From contig PDPR01000020.1 of assembly GCA_002749285.1 (NCBI GenBank), positions 1 to 64,000 of the forward strand: a DNA stretch of 64,000 nt, written 5' to 3'. The translations under genes and the position numbers were made by a program. Under the pieces are notes generated by a model that saw nothing but the letters and a program-made list of their open reading frames with translations, was not told where the DNA came from and ran no database searches. Shown here in pieces: positions 1 through 9,636 of the stretch (position 1 is its first letter; the number at the start of each line of letters is the position of its first letter). This DNA comes from Maribacter sp. Lineage in GTDB: Bacteria > Bacteroidota > Bacteroidia > Flavobacteriales > Flavobacteriaceae.

Positions 1-1
1 C

Positions 2-85
2 CCTGTAAAAGAGATACTTACGGATTACGGTTACAAAGATATCAAAGAACCAAAAGATAAACAGCTGAAAATCAATGGGTTTTAA
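2..85 (+). CDS. C-terminal tail of an unidentified protein (partial)
   Basis: An open frame enters from the left edge and ends with TAA at 83-85, giving a lysine-rich tail of 27 residues (PVKEILTDYGYKDIKE...). The codon pattern is ordinary for this genome and the stop is followed by the asd promoter, so it looks like the end of a real upstream gene. The tail is too short to assign to a family. Confidence 0.5.
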   Translation, partial: PVKEILTDYGYKDIKEPKDKQLKINGF

Positions 86-136
86 ATGCCCACTAATGAC
101 AATATATTATATTTTAATTACTTGCCATTGTTTGTC

Positions 137-167
137 TTGTCCCATTACATGGCATGAACTACATTTG
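137..167 (+). promoter_or_regulatory. Bacteroidota-type promoter of asd
   Basis: TTG at 137-139, 20 nt, then TACATTTG at 160-167. This fits the family consensus TTG-N19/20-TAnnTTTG. Transcription would begin near 173, a few bases before the asd start, which favours initiation at 183 or 189. Confidence 0.7.
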
Positions 168-188
168 CCTTCATAAATTAATATGATT

Positions 189-1178
189 ATGAAAGTTGCA
201 GTTGTCGGGGCCACCGGAATGGTTGGCGAAGTAATGCTAAAAGTATTGGCAGAACGAAATTTCCCTATTACCGAATTATTATTGGTAGCATCAGAGCGCT
301 CTGTAGGCAAAAAATTAAAATACAAGGGAGAGGACCACACGGTTATAGGGCTTTCCGATGCCGTTGCGGCCAAACCCGATATCGCTATATTTTCCGCTGG
401 TGGGGACACTTCCACCGAATGGGCACCTAAATTTGCCGCGGTGGGTACTACCGTAGTGGACAATTCCTCGGCTTGGCGTATGGATCCCACCAAAAAATTA
501 ATCGTTCCCGAAATCAACGCCAACGAACTGACTACAGAGGACAAGATCATAGCCAACCCAAATTGCTCTACCATACAAATGGTGATGGCATTGGCTCCTT
601 TACATGATAAATATAAGATGAAACGCATTATAGTATCCACCTACCAATCCGTTTCAGGAACCGGTGTAAAAGCAGTCCAACAATTGGAGAACGAGATTGC
701 CGGAGTCAAGGGTGAAATGGCATATCCATATCCCATAGGTAAAAATGCATTGCCCCATTGCGATGTGTTCCTTGAAAACGGATATACCAAAGAAGAAATG
801 AAATTGGCCCAAGAACCACAGAAAATATTTAATGACAGGACCTTCTCCGTTTCGGCGACCGCAGTACGCATTCCTACGTCTGGTGGCCATTCGGAATCGG
901 TAAACGTAGAGTTTCTCAACGATTTTGATTTAAACGAAGTCCGTCAGTTATTGAACAATACCCCAGGGGTTACCGTTCAGGACAACCCTGATACCAATAC
1001 CTACCCAATGCCTATATATGCCCATGACAAAGACGAGGTGTTCGTAGGCCGGATACGTAGGGATGAGACCCAAAGAAATACATTGAATATGTGGATCGTT
1101 GCGGATAACCTTAGAAAAGGGGCTGCTACGAATGCCGTGCAAATCGCAGAATATTTAATTGAAAACAAATTGGTCTAA
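189..1178 (+). CDS. asd: aspartate-semialdehyde dehydrogenase
   Basis: Reduces L-aspartyl-4-phosphate to aspartate semialdehyde with NADPH, the branch point to lysine/diaminopimelate, threonine and methionine; cytosolic. The nucleotide-binding GATGMVG loop is at the very N-terminus. The catalytic Cys lies in NPNCST (about residue 126) and the active-site His in GGHSES (about residue 234). Length (about 329 aa) is normal. An in-frame ATG at 183 would add two residues; ATG 189 is chosen because it puts the conserved MKVAVVGATG at the start. The gene has its own promoter and a strong terminator, so it is probably monocistronic. Confidence 0.96.
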   Translation: MKVAVVGATGMVGEVMLKVLAERNFPITELLLVASERSVGKKLKYKGEDHTVIGLSDAVAAKPDIAIFSAGGDTSTEWAPKFAAVGTTVVDNSSAWRMDPTKKLIVPEINANELTTEDKIIANPNCSTIQMVMALAPLHDKYKMKRIIVSTYQSVSGTGVKAVQQLENEIAGVKGEMAYPYPIGKNALPHCDVFLENGYTKEEMKLAQEPQKIFNDRTFSVSATAVRIPTSGGHSESVNVEFLNDFDLNEVRQLLNNTPGVTVQDNPDTNTYPMPIYAHDKDEVFVGRIRRDETQRNTLNMWIVADNLRKGAATNAVQIAEYLIENKLV

Positions 1179-1209
1179 AGGAAGGGCCATAGAGAATTCC
1201 TGTACTGAA

Positions 1210-1247
1210 AACCTTTGGATACGAATTAGTTCCAAAGGTTTTTTTAT
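1210..1247 (+). terminator. rho-independent terminator after asd
   Basis: Perfect 10-bp stem AACCTTTGGA (1210-1219) / TCCAAAGGTT (1231-1240) with an 11-nt loop, followed by a T tract. Confidence 0.85.
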
Positions 1248-1279
1248 ACTACTTTTAGAGCCAGTTAATATTATTTCCC

Positions 1280-3388
1280 ATGAAAAAATCATTGTTGTTC
1301 CCGTTCACTGCCCTGCTCGTTGTCGCATGCAATACCACTAAACAAACAAATCATGTTGATATGTATTTCGGAACCGAAGTAAAAGACCCCTATCGTTGGC
1401 TCGAGGATGATCGAAGCCCCGAAACCGAGACGTGGGTAAAAAAACAGAATATTAAAACTTTCAGGTATTTGGAAAAAATACCGTTCCGTGCCGACTTGAA
1501 AAAACGACTTGAAAAATTGTGGAACTACGAAAAATTGGGTTCCCCGTTCAAGGAAGGGGACTATACTTATTTTTACAAAAATGATGGGCTACAAGACCAA
1601 TACGTGGTTTATAGGCAAAAAGGGGATGGGGAAACTGAGGTGTTCCTGGATCCCAATACCTTCTCCGAAGATGGTACGACTTCCTTGGCCGGACTTAATT
1701 TCACCAAAGACGGTTCCATGGCTGCCTATCTTATCTCTGAAGGTGGTAGTGATTGGCGTAAGGCCATCGTTATGGATACCGATACCAAGGAAATCATAGA
1801 GGATACCTTGGTCGATATTAAGTTCAGCGGTATTACCTGGAGGGGCAATAAGGGCTTTTATTATTCCAGTTATGACAAACCTGAAGGAAGCGAACTGTCC
1901 GCTAAAACGGATCAACATAAGGTCTACTACCATAAAGTGGGAACACCACAAAAAGAGGACAAGGTGATTTTCGGTGCTACCCAAGAGCAGAAACACCGGT
2001 ATGTTTTTGCCGATATCAGTGAGGATAACCATTATTTATTTATCTCCGCGGCAACATCTACCTCTGGCAACAAACTTTTTATGAAAGATCTGACCCAACC
2101 TGACAGTGAACTTCAGACGATCTTGGGCCATACCGAAACCGATACCTATGTCATCGACAATGTAGGTTCAAAACTATATATCGTTACCAATTTGGATGCA
2201 CCCAACCAGAAAATCGTAACTGTGGACGCCTCTGATCCCACCCCCGGGAATTGGGTCGATTTTATTCCGGAAACAGAGAACGTACTTTCCCCGAATACCG
2301 GTGGCGGGTATTTCTTTGCCAAATATATGGTAGATGCCATTTCAAAGGTATTCCAGTATGATTATGATGGGAAATTGGTCCGCGAGGTAAAATTACCCGG
2401 TCTGGGCAGTACCTCAGGTTTTGGAGGGAAAAGAGAGGATAAGGAGTTTTATTTTTCGTTCACCAATTACAACACCCCAGGCTCATCGTACAGATACAAT
2501 GTGGAGAGCGGGGAATATGTACGATATTGGAAGCCGGAAATAGATTTCAATCCCGGGGATTACGAATCGCACCAAGTATTCTACCATTCAAAGGATGGTA
2601 CCAAAATACCTATGATAATTACGTATAAAAAAGGGCTGGAACTGAACGGTAAGAACCCGACAATCCTTTATGGTTATGGGGGCTTCAACATAAGCCTAAC
2701 CCCATCCTTCAGTATTAGCAATGCGGTCTGGATGGAACAAGGTGGTATATATGCCGTCCCAAATCTTAGAGGTGGTGGGGAATACGGCAAAAAATGGCAT
2801 GATGCGGGTATCAAGACCAAAAAGCAAAATGTTTTTGATGACTTTATTGCTGCGGCCGAATACCTTATCGATAATAAGTATACTTCAAGGAACTATCTGG
2901 CCATTCGCGGAGGCAGTAATGGTGGACTATTGGTAGGTGCCACCATGACCCAGCGCCCAGATTTAATGAAAGTGGCCCTGCCAGCTGTTGGGGTCCTGGA
3001 TATGTTACGCTACCATACCTTCACTGCAGGGGCAGGTTGGGCCTATGATTATGGCACTTCGGAAGAAAGCAAGGAAATGTTCGAATACCTAAAGGGATAT
3101 TCCCCTGTACACAATGTGAGAAAGGGAACCAAATACCCTGCTACCTTGATAACCACTGGGGATCACGATGATCGGGTGGTACCTGCCCATAGTTTTAAAT
3201 TTGCGGCAGAACTACAGGCGAAACAAGCGGGCAAAAACCCCATATTGATCCGTATTGAGACCAATGCCGGCCATGGTGCAGGCACTCCGGTTAGCAAAAC
3301 CATAGAGCAATATGCCGATATTTTCGGCTTTACCTTGTTCAACATGGGTTATGTGGAATTACCGAATAAGGCAGTATTCAAAAAATAA
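1280..3388 (+). CDS. prolyl oligopeptidase family serine peptidase (S9A), lipoprotein
   Basis: Cleaves short peptides on the carboxyl side of proline. The first 17 residues form a lipoprotein signal ending in LVVAC (lipidated Cys17), so the enzyme should be anchored in the envelope rather than cytosolic. The N-terminal half is the seven-bladed propeller; the C-terminal alpha/beta-hydrolase domain carries Ser546 in GGSNGG, the Asp in DHDDRV (628-631) and His665 in NAGHGAG. At 702 aa it is full length. It lies just after the asd terminator and is followed by a weak hairpin. It probably helps digest peptides in the periplasm. Confidence 0.93.
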   Translation: MKKSLLFPFTALLVVACNTTKQTNHVDMYFGTEVKDPYRWLEDDRSPETETWVKKQNIKTFRYLEKIPFRADLKKRLEKLWNYEKLGSPFKEGDYTYFYKNDGLQDQYVVYRQKGDGETEVFLDPNTFSEDGTTSLAGLNFTKDGSMAAYLISEGGSDWRKAIVMDTDTKEIIEDTLVDIKFSGITWRGNKGFYYSSYDKPEGSELSAKTDQHKVYYHKVGTPQKEDKVIFGATQEQKHRYVFADISEDNHYLFISAATSTSGNKLFMKDLTQPDSELQTILGHTETDTYVIDNVGSKLYIVTNLDAPNQKIVTVDASDPTPGNWVDFIPETENVLSPNTGGGYFFAKYMVDAISKVFQYDYDGKLVREVKLPGLGSTSGFGGKREDKEFYFSFTNYNTPGSSYRYNVESGEYVRYWKPEIDFNPGDYESHQVFYHSKDGTKIPMIITYKKGLELNGKNPTILYGYGGFNISLTPSFSISNAVWMEQGGIYAVPNLRGGGEYGKKWHDAGIKTKKQNVFDDFIAAAEYLIDNKYTSRNYLAIRGGSNGGLLVGATMTQRPDLMKVALPAVGVLDMLRYHTFTAGAGWAYDYGTSEESKEMFEYLKGYSPVHNVRKGTKYPATLITTGDHDDRVVPAHSFKFAAELQAKQAGKNPILIRIETNAGHGAGTPVSKTIEQYADIFGFTLFNMGYVELPNKAVFKK

Positions 3389-3418
3389 TGTTTATTTGTA
3401 TCGAAGTAATACAGTAAG

Positions 3419-3444
3419 GTCCGTTTCCTGTTGGGACGGACTTT
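3419..3444 (+). terminator. weak hairpin after the prolyl oligopeptidase gene
   Basis: GTCCGT (3419-3424) pairs with ACGGAC (3436-3441) and is followed by only three T residues. It may attenuate transcription into the ABC gene. The short stem and tail make this uncertain. Confidence 0.4.
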
Positions 3445-3466
3445 CATGCCATACCAAAAACCTTTT

Positions 3467-4441
3467 ATGTTACATGTAGGCCACATCTCCTTTAGTTACG
3501 ACACCGCACCCGTTCTTGAGGATATCAATCTGAAAGTGCGGAAGGGTGAACATGTTTCCATAATTGGAGAAAGCGGATGTGGTAAGAGTACTTTATTAAA
3601 GATCATTTACGGGCTCCTAAAAGTTGAAACTGGATCGTTATTTTGGAATGACACCCAAATCCTAGGTCCCGATTATAATTTGGTGCCAGGGGAACCCTAT
3701 ATGAAATACCTGTCCCAAGATTTTGATCTTATGCCGTTTACCATGGTCGAGGAGAATGTGGGTCAATTTTTATCGGTTTTTGAGCCCGAGCGGCTAAAGG
3801 AACGTACCCAGGAATTGCTCGAAATGATCGAGATGACCGAATTCGCCAAGGTAAAGGTCAAATATTTAAGTGGTGGGCAACAACAACGCGTGGCCCTGGC
3901 CCGGGTCCTTGCCCAACGTCCCGAAGTACTGTTACTCGACGAACCTTTTAGCCATATAGACAACTTTCGGAAAAACAGCCTACGGCGAAACCTATTCGGC
4001 TATTTGAAGGAAAAAGGGGTAACAGTGGTTACAGCAACCCATGACCACAATGATATGTTGTCCTTTGCCGATAGCGTCGTAGTAATGAGAAATGGAAAGA
4101 TCATTACAAAGGAATCCCCAAAAAATCTATTCGAACACCCCAAAGACCTTTATATAGCCGGTTTGTTCGGCGAGGCAAACAAAATCCCCGTTAATATCAT
4201 AAAACCCTATGCCGACACCCAACACAAGATCATTGTATATGCCCATGAATTCAAGGTGTCGCAGAAATCAGGATTGGAGGTCAAGGTAAAACGTTCCTAT
4301 TTCAAAGGGCAATATTATATAATCGAGGGCGGGTATGAAGGACAAAGCATATTCTTCAACCATGAAACAGCCCTTGAAACCGATAAAAAAGTATTTTTGA
4401 ATGTCTCGATAGATACCATAAACCAACGTTTGAATATATAG
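3467..4441 (+). CDS. ABC transporter ATP-binding protein with C-terminal extension
   Basis: An ATPase of the importer type. Walker A GESGCGKST, signature LSGGQQQR, Walker B VLLLDEPF and the switch His (ATHDHND) are all present. About 100 residues follow the nucleotide-binding domain and resemble the TOBE-like regulatory tail of MalK/PotA-type ATPases. No permease or binding protein is adjacent, so the substrate is unknown and the partner must be elsewhere. ATG 3467 (MLHVGHISFSYD) puts the domain at the usual distance from the start; ATG 3446 or the TTG at 3431 are longer alternatives. arfB begins 6 nt after the stop and is probably co-transcribed. Confidence 0.85.
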   Translation: MLHVGHISFSYDTAPVLEDINLKVRKGEHVSIIGESGCGKSTLLKIIYGLLKVETGSLFWNDTQILGPDYNLVPGEPYMKYLSQDFDLMPFTMVEENVGQFLSVFEPERLKERTQELLEMIEMTEFAKVKVKYLSGGQQQRVALARVLAQRPEVLLLDEPFSHIDNFRKNSLRRNLFGYLKEKGVTVVTATHDHNDMLSFADSVVVMRNGKIITKESPKNLFEHPKDLYIAGLFGEANKIPVNIIKPYADTQHKIIVYAHEFKVSQKSGLEVKVKRSYFKGQYYIIEGGYEGQSIFFNHETALETDKKVFLNVSIDTINQRLNI

Positions 4442-4447
4442 TCCATT

Positions 4448-4852
4448 ATGAACAAGACCAGCCTACTCCGTGAACTGAACCTAAAAGCGGTTAGAAGCAG
4501 TGGGGCGGGCGGGCAACATGTGAATAAGGTTTCGACCAAAGTGGAGCTTGCCTTTGATGTTCCCAACTCCGATGCACTTTCCCCAATAGAGAAAAAACGT
4601 ATACTCCATAAACTTTCCAATAGACTTACCAAGGACAATATCTTGATGCTCCAAGCCGATACCACCCGGAGCCAATTTAAAAACAAGGAGCTGGTAATAA
4701 AGCGTTTTTTTGAACTATTGGAAAATGCCCTCATGATCCAAAAAAAACGCAGAAAGACAAAGCCCTCAAGATCATCAATTGAGAAAAGACTGCGCAAAAA
4801 GAAAAAAGATGCCTTAAAAAAGATAAACCGTGGTCGGCCAAAATTGGATTGA
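4448..4852 (+). CDS. arfB: alternative ribosome-rescue factor / aminoacyl-tRNA hydrolase ArfB
   Basis: Rescues ribosomes stalled on non-stop mRNA by hydrolysing peptidyl-tRNA. The catalytic GGQ is at residues 21-23 within SSGAGGQHVNKV. A release-factor-like core is followed by a strongly basic tail (KKRRKTKPSRSS..., then RLRKKKK), which in the family enters the empty mRNA channel. At 134 aa it has the usual length for stand-alone ArfB/YaeJ. It lies 6 nt after the ABC ATPase, probably in one transcript, and converges on the next gene. Confidence 0.93.
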   Translation: MNKTSLLRELNLKAVRSSGAGGQHVNKVSTKVELAFDVPNSDALSPIEKKRILHKLSNRLTKDNILMLQADTTRSQFKNKELVIKRFFELLENALMIQKKRRKTKPSRSSIEKRLRKKKKDALKKINRGRPKLD

Positions 4853-4857
4853 TCCAA

Positions 4858-5316
4858 TCAAGCGATATCCAAAATATGTATCTCGTTCCCATTGAAACTA
4901 ATGGTATCACCCACACTTTTCCCCAGTAGCATAACACCTATTGGGGTATTCAAGGAAATACAATAATATTTTTCAGGCCCGGTCTTGAACTCCCCTGCAG
5001 AAATAGCCAGAAAGTAATGGGCCCCAGTGGTCTTTACCAAGCTGCCCAAAGAGGCTACCTGCTTTTTCGAGGATATATCCACCTTATTCAACAATTGCAT
5101 CATATTCCCGGCCTCTGCCAATTGCCTGCCTAATTTTTCCCGTTCCAACTGGAGCATTGCCCTACCCGTCTCATGCTTGTCCCCAACACTACTTTTCGTT
5201 TCCGAAGTCAAGGCCTCATGAACCTCTTTCATCTGGGATTGGATCAGGGAAACACGTTCTTGTACAAAATCCATACAGAATCGATACAGGTTCTTTTTTA
5301 GGTCCAAGTTGTTCAT
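4858..5316 (-). CDS. GreA/GreB C-terminal-domain-like protein
   Basis: About 152 aa: an N-terminal helical, probably coiled-coil, region (VQERVSLIQSQMKEVHEAL..., LEREKLGRQLAEAGNMMQLL) followed by a small beta domain (GAHYFLAISAG..., PIGVMLLGKSVGDTISFNG) that resembles the FKBP-like domain of GreA/GreB transcript-cleavage factors. It may bind the RNA polymerase secondary channel, but the acidic tip residues of true Gre factors are not obvious, so cleavage activity is not claimed. Start ATG 5316 is preferred over an in-frame start at 5340. It converges on arfB. Confidence 0.7.
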   Translation of the reverse strand: MNNLDLKKNLYRFCMDFVQERVSLIQSQMKEVHEALTSETKSSVGDKHETGRAMLQLEREKLGRQLAEAGNMMQLLNKVDISSKKQVASLGSLVKTTGAHYFLAISAGEFKTGPEKYYCISLNTPIGVMLLGKSVGDTISFNGNEIHILDIA

Positions 5317-5532
5317 TGTAATTACTATTTGATATATCACAGGAATTAGACCAAGATCCTATTCGATCCTACAATACCAACGCCAATAATGGTAATATCA
5401 ATATTTGGTCTCTATGGTATGGGCCAACAACCCCAACACAAGGATACGAGATATGGTATACTTCCGAAAAAAATCATTTCGAGGAATCCCTGGGGGAAGG
5501 GACTAGACCTTTTTTGGCCCACCATGTGGTCA

Positions 5533-5564
5533 AAAAAGCCCTGACGAAATCGTCAGGGCTTTTT
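5533..5564. terminator. bidirectional rho-independent terminator below accC
   Basis: Perfect 14-bp stem (5533-5546 with 5551-5564), loop AAAT. The GC core GCCCTGACG is flanked by A6 on one side and T5 on the other, so it can end transcription in either direction. Its chief job is probably to end the accBC transcript from the right. The rest of the gap 5317-5567 shows no gene. Confidence 0.85.
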
Positions 5565-5567
5565 GTT

Positions 5568-6920
5568 TTATTCCTCCGATGAGGGATCCATTACAAAATC
5601 CTCCATAAACTTGGTCGTATAATTGCCCGCCAAATAATCGGGGTGCAACATAAGTTGCCTATGGAAAGGAATGGTAGTTTTCACCCCTTCAATGACAAAT
5701 TCATCAAGTGCCCGCTTCATTTTATTGATTGCCTCTTCCCGGGTCTGGGCCGTGGTAATCAACTTTGCGATCATCGAATCGTAATTGGGTGGAATAGTAT
5801 ACCCACTATATACATGTGTGTCCATACGTATACCATGACCCCCCGGGGCATGTAATGTTGTGATTTTTCCTGGGGAAGGCCTAAATCCGTTATACGGGTC
5901 CTCAGCATTGATCCTACATTCTATAGCGTGTAATTTTGGACAATAATTTTTTCCAGAGATAGGAACTCCTCCAGCTACCAGAATCTGCTCCCGAATCAGG
6001 TCGTAATCAACCACTTGTTCTGTAATCGGGTGTTCGACTTGGATACGGGTGTTCATTTCCATAAAAAAGAAATTCCGGTGTTTATCCACTAGAAACTCTA
6101 TAGTCCCTGCTCCTTCATATTTGATGAATTCAGCAGCTTTTACGGCAGCTTTGCCCATATCTTCACGAAGTTTGTCGGTCATATAGGGAGAGGGGGTCTC
6201 CTCTGTCAGTTTTTGGTGTCTTCGCTGTATGGAACAGTCCCGTTCGGACAAATGGCATGCCTTACCATATTGGTCACCGATAATCTGTATTTCAATATGC
6301 CGTGGTTCCTCAATCAATTTTTCCATGTACATTCCACCATTGCCAAAAGCTGCAGTAGCCTCCTGAACGGCACTATCGAAGAGTTCTTCCATATTCTCCT
6401 CGTTCCAAACGGCACGCATTCCTTTTCCCCCACCTCCAGCAGTTGCCTTGATCATAACAGGGTAACCCATTTTTTTGGCTGCCTTCTTGGCATCAGCTAC
6501 GTCCTTCAATAGGCCTTCAGATCCTGGAATAGTGGGAACACCTGCTTTTTTCATGGTTTCCTTGGCCGAAGCCTTATCGCCCATACGGTCAATATGTTCT
6601 CCCGAAGCCCCAATGAACTTAATATCATGCTCGGCACATATTTTCGAGAATTTCGAGTTTTCGGACAAGAAGCCATACCCTGGATGGATAGCATCGGCAT
6701 TGGTTATCTCCGCCGCCGCGATAATATTCGGAATTTTAAGATAGGATTCGCTACTCGGTGCAGGGCCGATACAGACAGCCTCATCCGCAAACCGTACATG
6801 TAAACTTTCCTCATCGGCTTTTGAGTATACAGCCACGGTCTTTATTCCCATTTCCTTACAAGTCCGGATGATTCGCAGTGCGATCTCGCCCCTATTTGCA
6901 ATAAGTATTTTTTTGAACAT
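5568..6920 (-). CDS. accC: acetyl-CoA carboxylase biotin carboxylase subunit
   Basis: Carboxylates biotin on BCCP with ATP and bicarbonate, the first half-reaction of malonyl-CoA formation in fatty-acid synthesis. Classic AccC layout: N-terminal [18 protein letters not shown]-grasp glycine loop [35 protein letters not shown] with the active-site residues, and the C-terminal domain. At 450 aa it is full length. It lies 70 nt after accB in the fabH-accB-accC order, which is conserved in Bacteroidota, and ends at the strong terminator. Confidence 0.97.
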   Translation of the reverse strand: MFKKILIANRGEIALRIIRTCKEMGIKTVAVYSKADEESLHVRFADEAVCIGPAPSSESYLKIPNIIAAAEITNADAIHPGYGFLSENSKFSKICAEHDIKFIGASGEHIDRMGDKASAKETMKKAGVPTIPGSEGLLKDVADAKKAAKKMGYPVMIKATAGGGGKGMRAVWNEENMEELFDSAVQEATAAFGNGGMYMEKLIEEPRHIEIQIIGDQYGKACHLSERDCSIQRRHQKLTEETPSPYMTDKLREDMGKAAVKAAEFIKYEGAGTIEFLVDKHRNFFFMEMNTRIQVEHPITEQVVDYDLIREQILVAGGVPISGKNYCPKLHAIECRINAEDPYNGFRPSPGKITTLHAPGGHGIRMDTHVYSGYTIPPNYDSMIAKLITTAQTREEAINKMKRALDEFVIEGVKTTIPFHRQLMLHPDYLAGNYTTKFMEDFVMDPSSEE

Positions 6921-6990
6921 CTTCTGTTATTTTAAGTTTAGGCATTATGTCTTGAATAGTGCATTGCACTTATTTTCAACTTAAAACACA

Positions 6991-7482
6991 TTAAGATGGG
7001 TCAACCAAGAACAAAGGTTGGTCAAACTCTACCGGAGATGCATCATCAACCAATATCTTAACGATCTTACCAGAAACTTCGGATTCAATATCATTGAATA
7101 ATTTCATCGCTTCAATAACACAAAGAACATCCCCTTTGGCGATAATCGACCCTACTTCCACAAATGAAGGTTTATCGGGTGAAGGTTTTCTATAGAACGT
7201 ACCGATAATCGGTGACTTGATGGTTATAAATTTAGAGTCTTCCCCTGCCTTACCTTGATCCGATCCATCTTGGGGCGCAGCTACAGGTGCGATTACCTCA
7301 GCAGCAACTGGTGCCAAGGGTGGTTGGGCAACTGGCATTTGATGTACGTAAGTAGTCCCTTGGCCACTTGTTGTCGAACCTGTTCTGATGGTGATCTTAA
7401 TATCATCGGTTTCTAACTTTACCTCACTTGCGCCCGATTTGGCAACAAACTTTATCAGGCTTTGAATTTCTTTAATATCCAT
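6991..7482 (-). CDS. accB: acetyl-CoA carboxylase biotin carboxyl carrier protein
   Basis: Carries biotin between the carboxylase and carboxyltransferase sites. The C-terminal biotinyl domain holds the EAMKLFND motif with the biotinylated Lys at 127. The middle is the usual Ala/Pro-rich linker and the N-terminus (MDIKEIQSLIKFVAKSG) is the AccB type. At 163 aa the length is normal. It sits between fabH and accC. Confidence 0.97.
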   Translation of the reverse strand: MDIKEIQSLIKFVAKSGASEVKLETDDIKITIRTGSTTSGQGTTYVHQMPVAQPPLAPVAAEVIAPVAAPQDGSDQGKAGEDSKFITIKSPIIGTFYRKPSPDKPSFVEVGSIIAKGDVLCVIEAMKLFNDIESEVSGKIVKILVDDASPVEFDQPLFLVDPS

Positions 7483-7507
7483 GAAAATAATTTATATGAT
7501 TGATTGC

Positions 7508-8506
7508 TTAATTGTTATATGCCCATTTTAGATAAATGGAACCCCAAGTAAATCCACCCCCGAAGGCTGCGAATACAAGATTGTCCCCTTTTTTTAACTG
7601 ATTTTCATAATCGTAAAGCAACAAAGGTAAGGTAGCGGATGTTGTATTACCATATTTGTTGATATTCATCATTACTTTTGATTGGTCTACCCCCATTCTA
7701 TTTGCTGTTGCATCTATAATACGCTTATTTGCCTGATGGGGCACCAACCATGACACATCCTGGTCATTAAGGTTGTTGCGCTCCATGATCTTGGCCGCCA
7801 CATCGGCCATATTGGAAACCGCAAACTTAAATACGGTTCTACCTTCCTGAAAAATAAAGTGTTTTTTATTCTTTACGGTTTCCACTGTAGCTGGCATTAA
7901 AGACCCCCCTGCATCCATTCCCAAATAAGGCCTTCCACTACCGTCCGATCTTAAATACTCGTCCTGCATGCCCAAACCTTCTGTATTGGATTCAAAAAGC
8001 ACGGCACCAGCTCCATCCCCAAAAATAATACATGTCGTTCTATCGGTATAATCAATTATAGAAGACATTTTATCGACCCCGATCAATAGAACTTTTTTGT
8101 ATTTACCGGATTCTATATGGCTAGCTGCTGTGGACATCCCGAACAAAAAACTGGAGCAAGCGGCCAAAAGGTCATAGGCAAACGCATTTGTTGCCCCTAT
8201 TTCCGATGCTACGAAAGCTGCTGTTGAGGCCACTAAGCTATCTGGTGTTACGGTGGCCACTATAATCAAGTCTATCTCAGTGGGGGCGACATCCTTTTTT
8301 TCCATTAAGCTCTTTACGGCCTGTATCGCCAGGTACGATGAGCCTTGACCCTCTTCTTCCTTAAGGACCCTCCGCTCTTTGATACCCGTTCGTGTAGTGA
8401 TCCATTCATCATTGGTATCAACCATACCCTCGAGCATTTGGTTGGTCAAGATAAATTTGGGGACATAGCCCCCAACGGCCGTAATCGCCGCACTTAGTTT
8501 GCCCAT
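7508..8506 (-). CDS. fabH: beta-ketoacyl-ACP synthase III
   Basis: Condenses acetyl-CoA (or branched acyl-CoA) with malonyl-ACP to start fatty-acid chains. Catalytic triad visible: Cys117 in LLAACSS, His257 in VPHQANKR, Asn287 in NKYGNTTSA. Length 332 aa is standard. It is encoded with accB and accC downstream and rpmF and the YceD-type gene upstream, an order widely kept in bacteria that ties lipid synthesis to ribosome synthesis. A terminator-like hairpin lies between rpmF and fabH, and three AGTGAT words occur in its 5' region. Confidence 0.96.
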   Translation of the reverse strand: MGKLSAAITAVGGYVPKFILTNQMLEGMVDTNDEWITTRTGIKERRVLKEEEGQGSSYLAIQAVKSLMEKKDVAPTEIDLIIVATVTPDSLVASTAAFVASEIGATNAFAYDLLAACSSFLFGMSTAASHIESGKYKKVLLIGVDKMSSIIDYTDRTTCIIFGDGAGAVLFESNTEGLGMQDEYLRSDGSGRPYLGMDAGGSLMPATVETVKNKKHFIFQEGRTVFKFAVSNMADVAAKIMERNNLNDQDVSWLVPHQANKRIIDATANRMGVDQSKVMMNINKYGNTTSATLPLLLYDYENQLKKGDNLVFAAFGGGFTWGSIYLKWAYNN

Positions 8507-8550
8507 ATCGGATTATGTTATAAATCGAAAACTTTCAAAAAAGCATCAAA

Positions 8551-8598
8551 AGTGATGAAAAATAGTGATTTTTTGCGACTATCTGCCCAAAAAGTGAT
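8551..8598 (-). promoter_or_regulatory. triple AGTGAT direct repeat upstream of fabH
   Basis: AGTGAT occurs at 8551-8556, 8564-8569 and 8593-8598, inside the 247-bp rpmF-fabH gap and 45-92 nt before the fabH start. It could be a binding site for a lipid-responsive regulator, but no family is assigned and no clear promoter was seen beside it. Confidence 0.3.
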
Positions 8599-8699
8599 TG
8601 TTTATGACTAATCTGGGCATAACTCGTGCTTCCAAGATTATTGTTCCTTGATCAAAATACCCCAATAGTTCTTGTTCAAAGTAATTGATATCAAGACAT

Positions 8700-8730
8700 A
8701 AAAAAACCCCGCTTTATCCAAGCAGGGGGT
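8700..8730 (-). terminator. intra-operon terminator between rpmF and fabH
   Basis: Read on the minus strand, CCCC(T)GCTT pairs with AAGCGGGG around a short GGATA loop, followed by seven T residues. It stands 24 nt after the rpmF stop. Readthrough or a separate fabH promoter is needed for the downstream genes. Confidence 0.7.
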
Positions 8731-8753
8731 CGTATTATCTTATAAGGTCTGGC

Positions 8754-8951
8754 TTAAGCCTCAACTTCTTCGGTCTTGTCTATAAGAACCCGGCCTTTAT
8801 AATATAATTTACCTTCATACCAATGCGCCCTATGGTATAGGTGCATCTCACCAGTTGTTGGGTCTTTGGCAATTGTAGGAGCCACTGCCTTGTAATGCGT
8901 TCTTCGCTTATCTCTCCTGGTTTTGGAAATTTTTCTTTTAGGATGTGCCAT
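8754..8951 (-). CDS. rpmF: 50S ribosomal protein L32
   Basis: Small basic ribosomal protein, 65 aa, opening with [22 protein letters not shown], the characteristic L32 N-terminus. It starts 6 nt after the YceD-like gene, the usual yceD-rpmF pairing. The four zinc-ligand cysteines found in some L32 proteins are absent, so this is the zinc-independent form. Confidence 0.97.
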   Translation of the reverse strand: MAHPKRKISKTRRDKRRTHYKAVAPTIAKDPTTGEMHLYHRAHWYEGKLYYKGRVLIDKTEEVEA

Positions 8952-8957
8952 TATTGA

Positions 8958-9491
8958 TTATTTATCCGTTTGTAACTTCTTTAATTCATCCCAACGGGGA
9001 TCACTATCTTCACGATTGCCTTTTTCTACTTTTGGACTAAGTTCGGCCAACTTATCGAGTACTTCCGATTGTAAGGTCCCATCCAAAATACCTGGATGAA
9101 TCCTTTTCTGTGGTACGGCCAATACCAACATTTCATAAACGTATTGTGCGATGTTCAATTGATGTTCCCTATGGGGAATGATTAAAATCTCATCATTATC
9201 ATCATTGAACTCATCACCGAATTTGACCACCAACTCCAAACTACCGGAAATTTCCTGGTCGTAAGGCTCGCTGGTCGTGTCACAATCTACATTCACCGTG
9301 CCTTCTGCCTGCATCCCCAATTCCAACATAGTACTCATTTTATTGAGGACCACATGTAGTTTCAACGATGCATCATTAAACTCATTATATCCAAAAGATT
9401 CAAAGAACGTATTATCTATATTGTAATCAAACTCGTGTTTTCCTTGCTTCAAACCAGAGAAAGGAATACTGAACTCCTTTTGCTTCATCAC
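8958..9491 (-). CDS. YceD/DUF177 family protein (23S rRNA accumulation factor)
   Basis: A 177-aa protein of the DUF177 family, recognised by its place directly before rpmF and by the fold pattern: an N-terminal beta region (FSIPFSGLKQGKHEFDYNI), a VDCDTTSEPYDQEISG segment where the family usually carries cysteines, and the acidic C-terminal half. Family members promote 23S rRNA accumulation and act with L32 expression. Only one Cys of the family's usual pairs is present. A near-perfect promoter lies 46 nt upstream, so it is first in the lipid/ribosome operon. Confidence 0.88.
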   Translation of the reverse strand: MMKQKEFSIPFSGLKQGKHEFDYNIDNTFFESFGYNEFNDASLKLHVVLNKMSTMLELGMQAEGTVNVDCDTTSEPYDQEISGSLELVVKFGDEFNDDNDEILIIPHREHQLNIAQYVYEMLVLAVPQKRIHPGILDGTLQSEVLDKLAELSPKVEKGNREDSDPRWDELKKLQTDK

Positions 9492-9536
9492 TTCAACACT
9501 TGTTTTTTTATGCTTTCGCCCACATTAAGGCGGGTG

Positions 9537-9566
9537 CAAAGATACTTTTTTTTTCTAAAACGCCAA
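9537..9566 (-). promoter_or_regulatory. promoter of the yceD-rpmF-fabH-accB-accC operon
   Basis: On the minus strand TTGG (9566-9563), then TATCTTTG (9544-9537); spacing between TTG and TATCTTTG is exactly 19 nt. It matches the Bacteroidota consensus in every fixed position. The leader would be about 40 nt. Confidence 0.85.
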
Positions 9567-9636
9567 TTATTGACGCCTAAATCTTTGATTTGCTCTTGAC
9601 TGTCAGGAAATTATCCTGTAAAACAATCAATAAAAA

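Noticed and set aside
4731..4937. Reading frame antisense to arfB
   Set aside because: It is a shadow of the arfB basic tail and lacks any domain.
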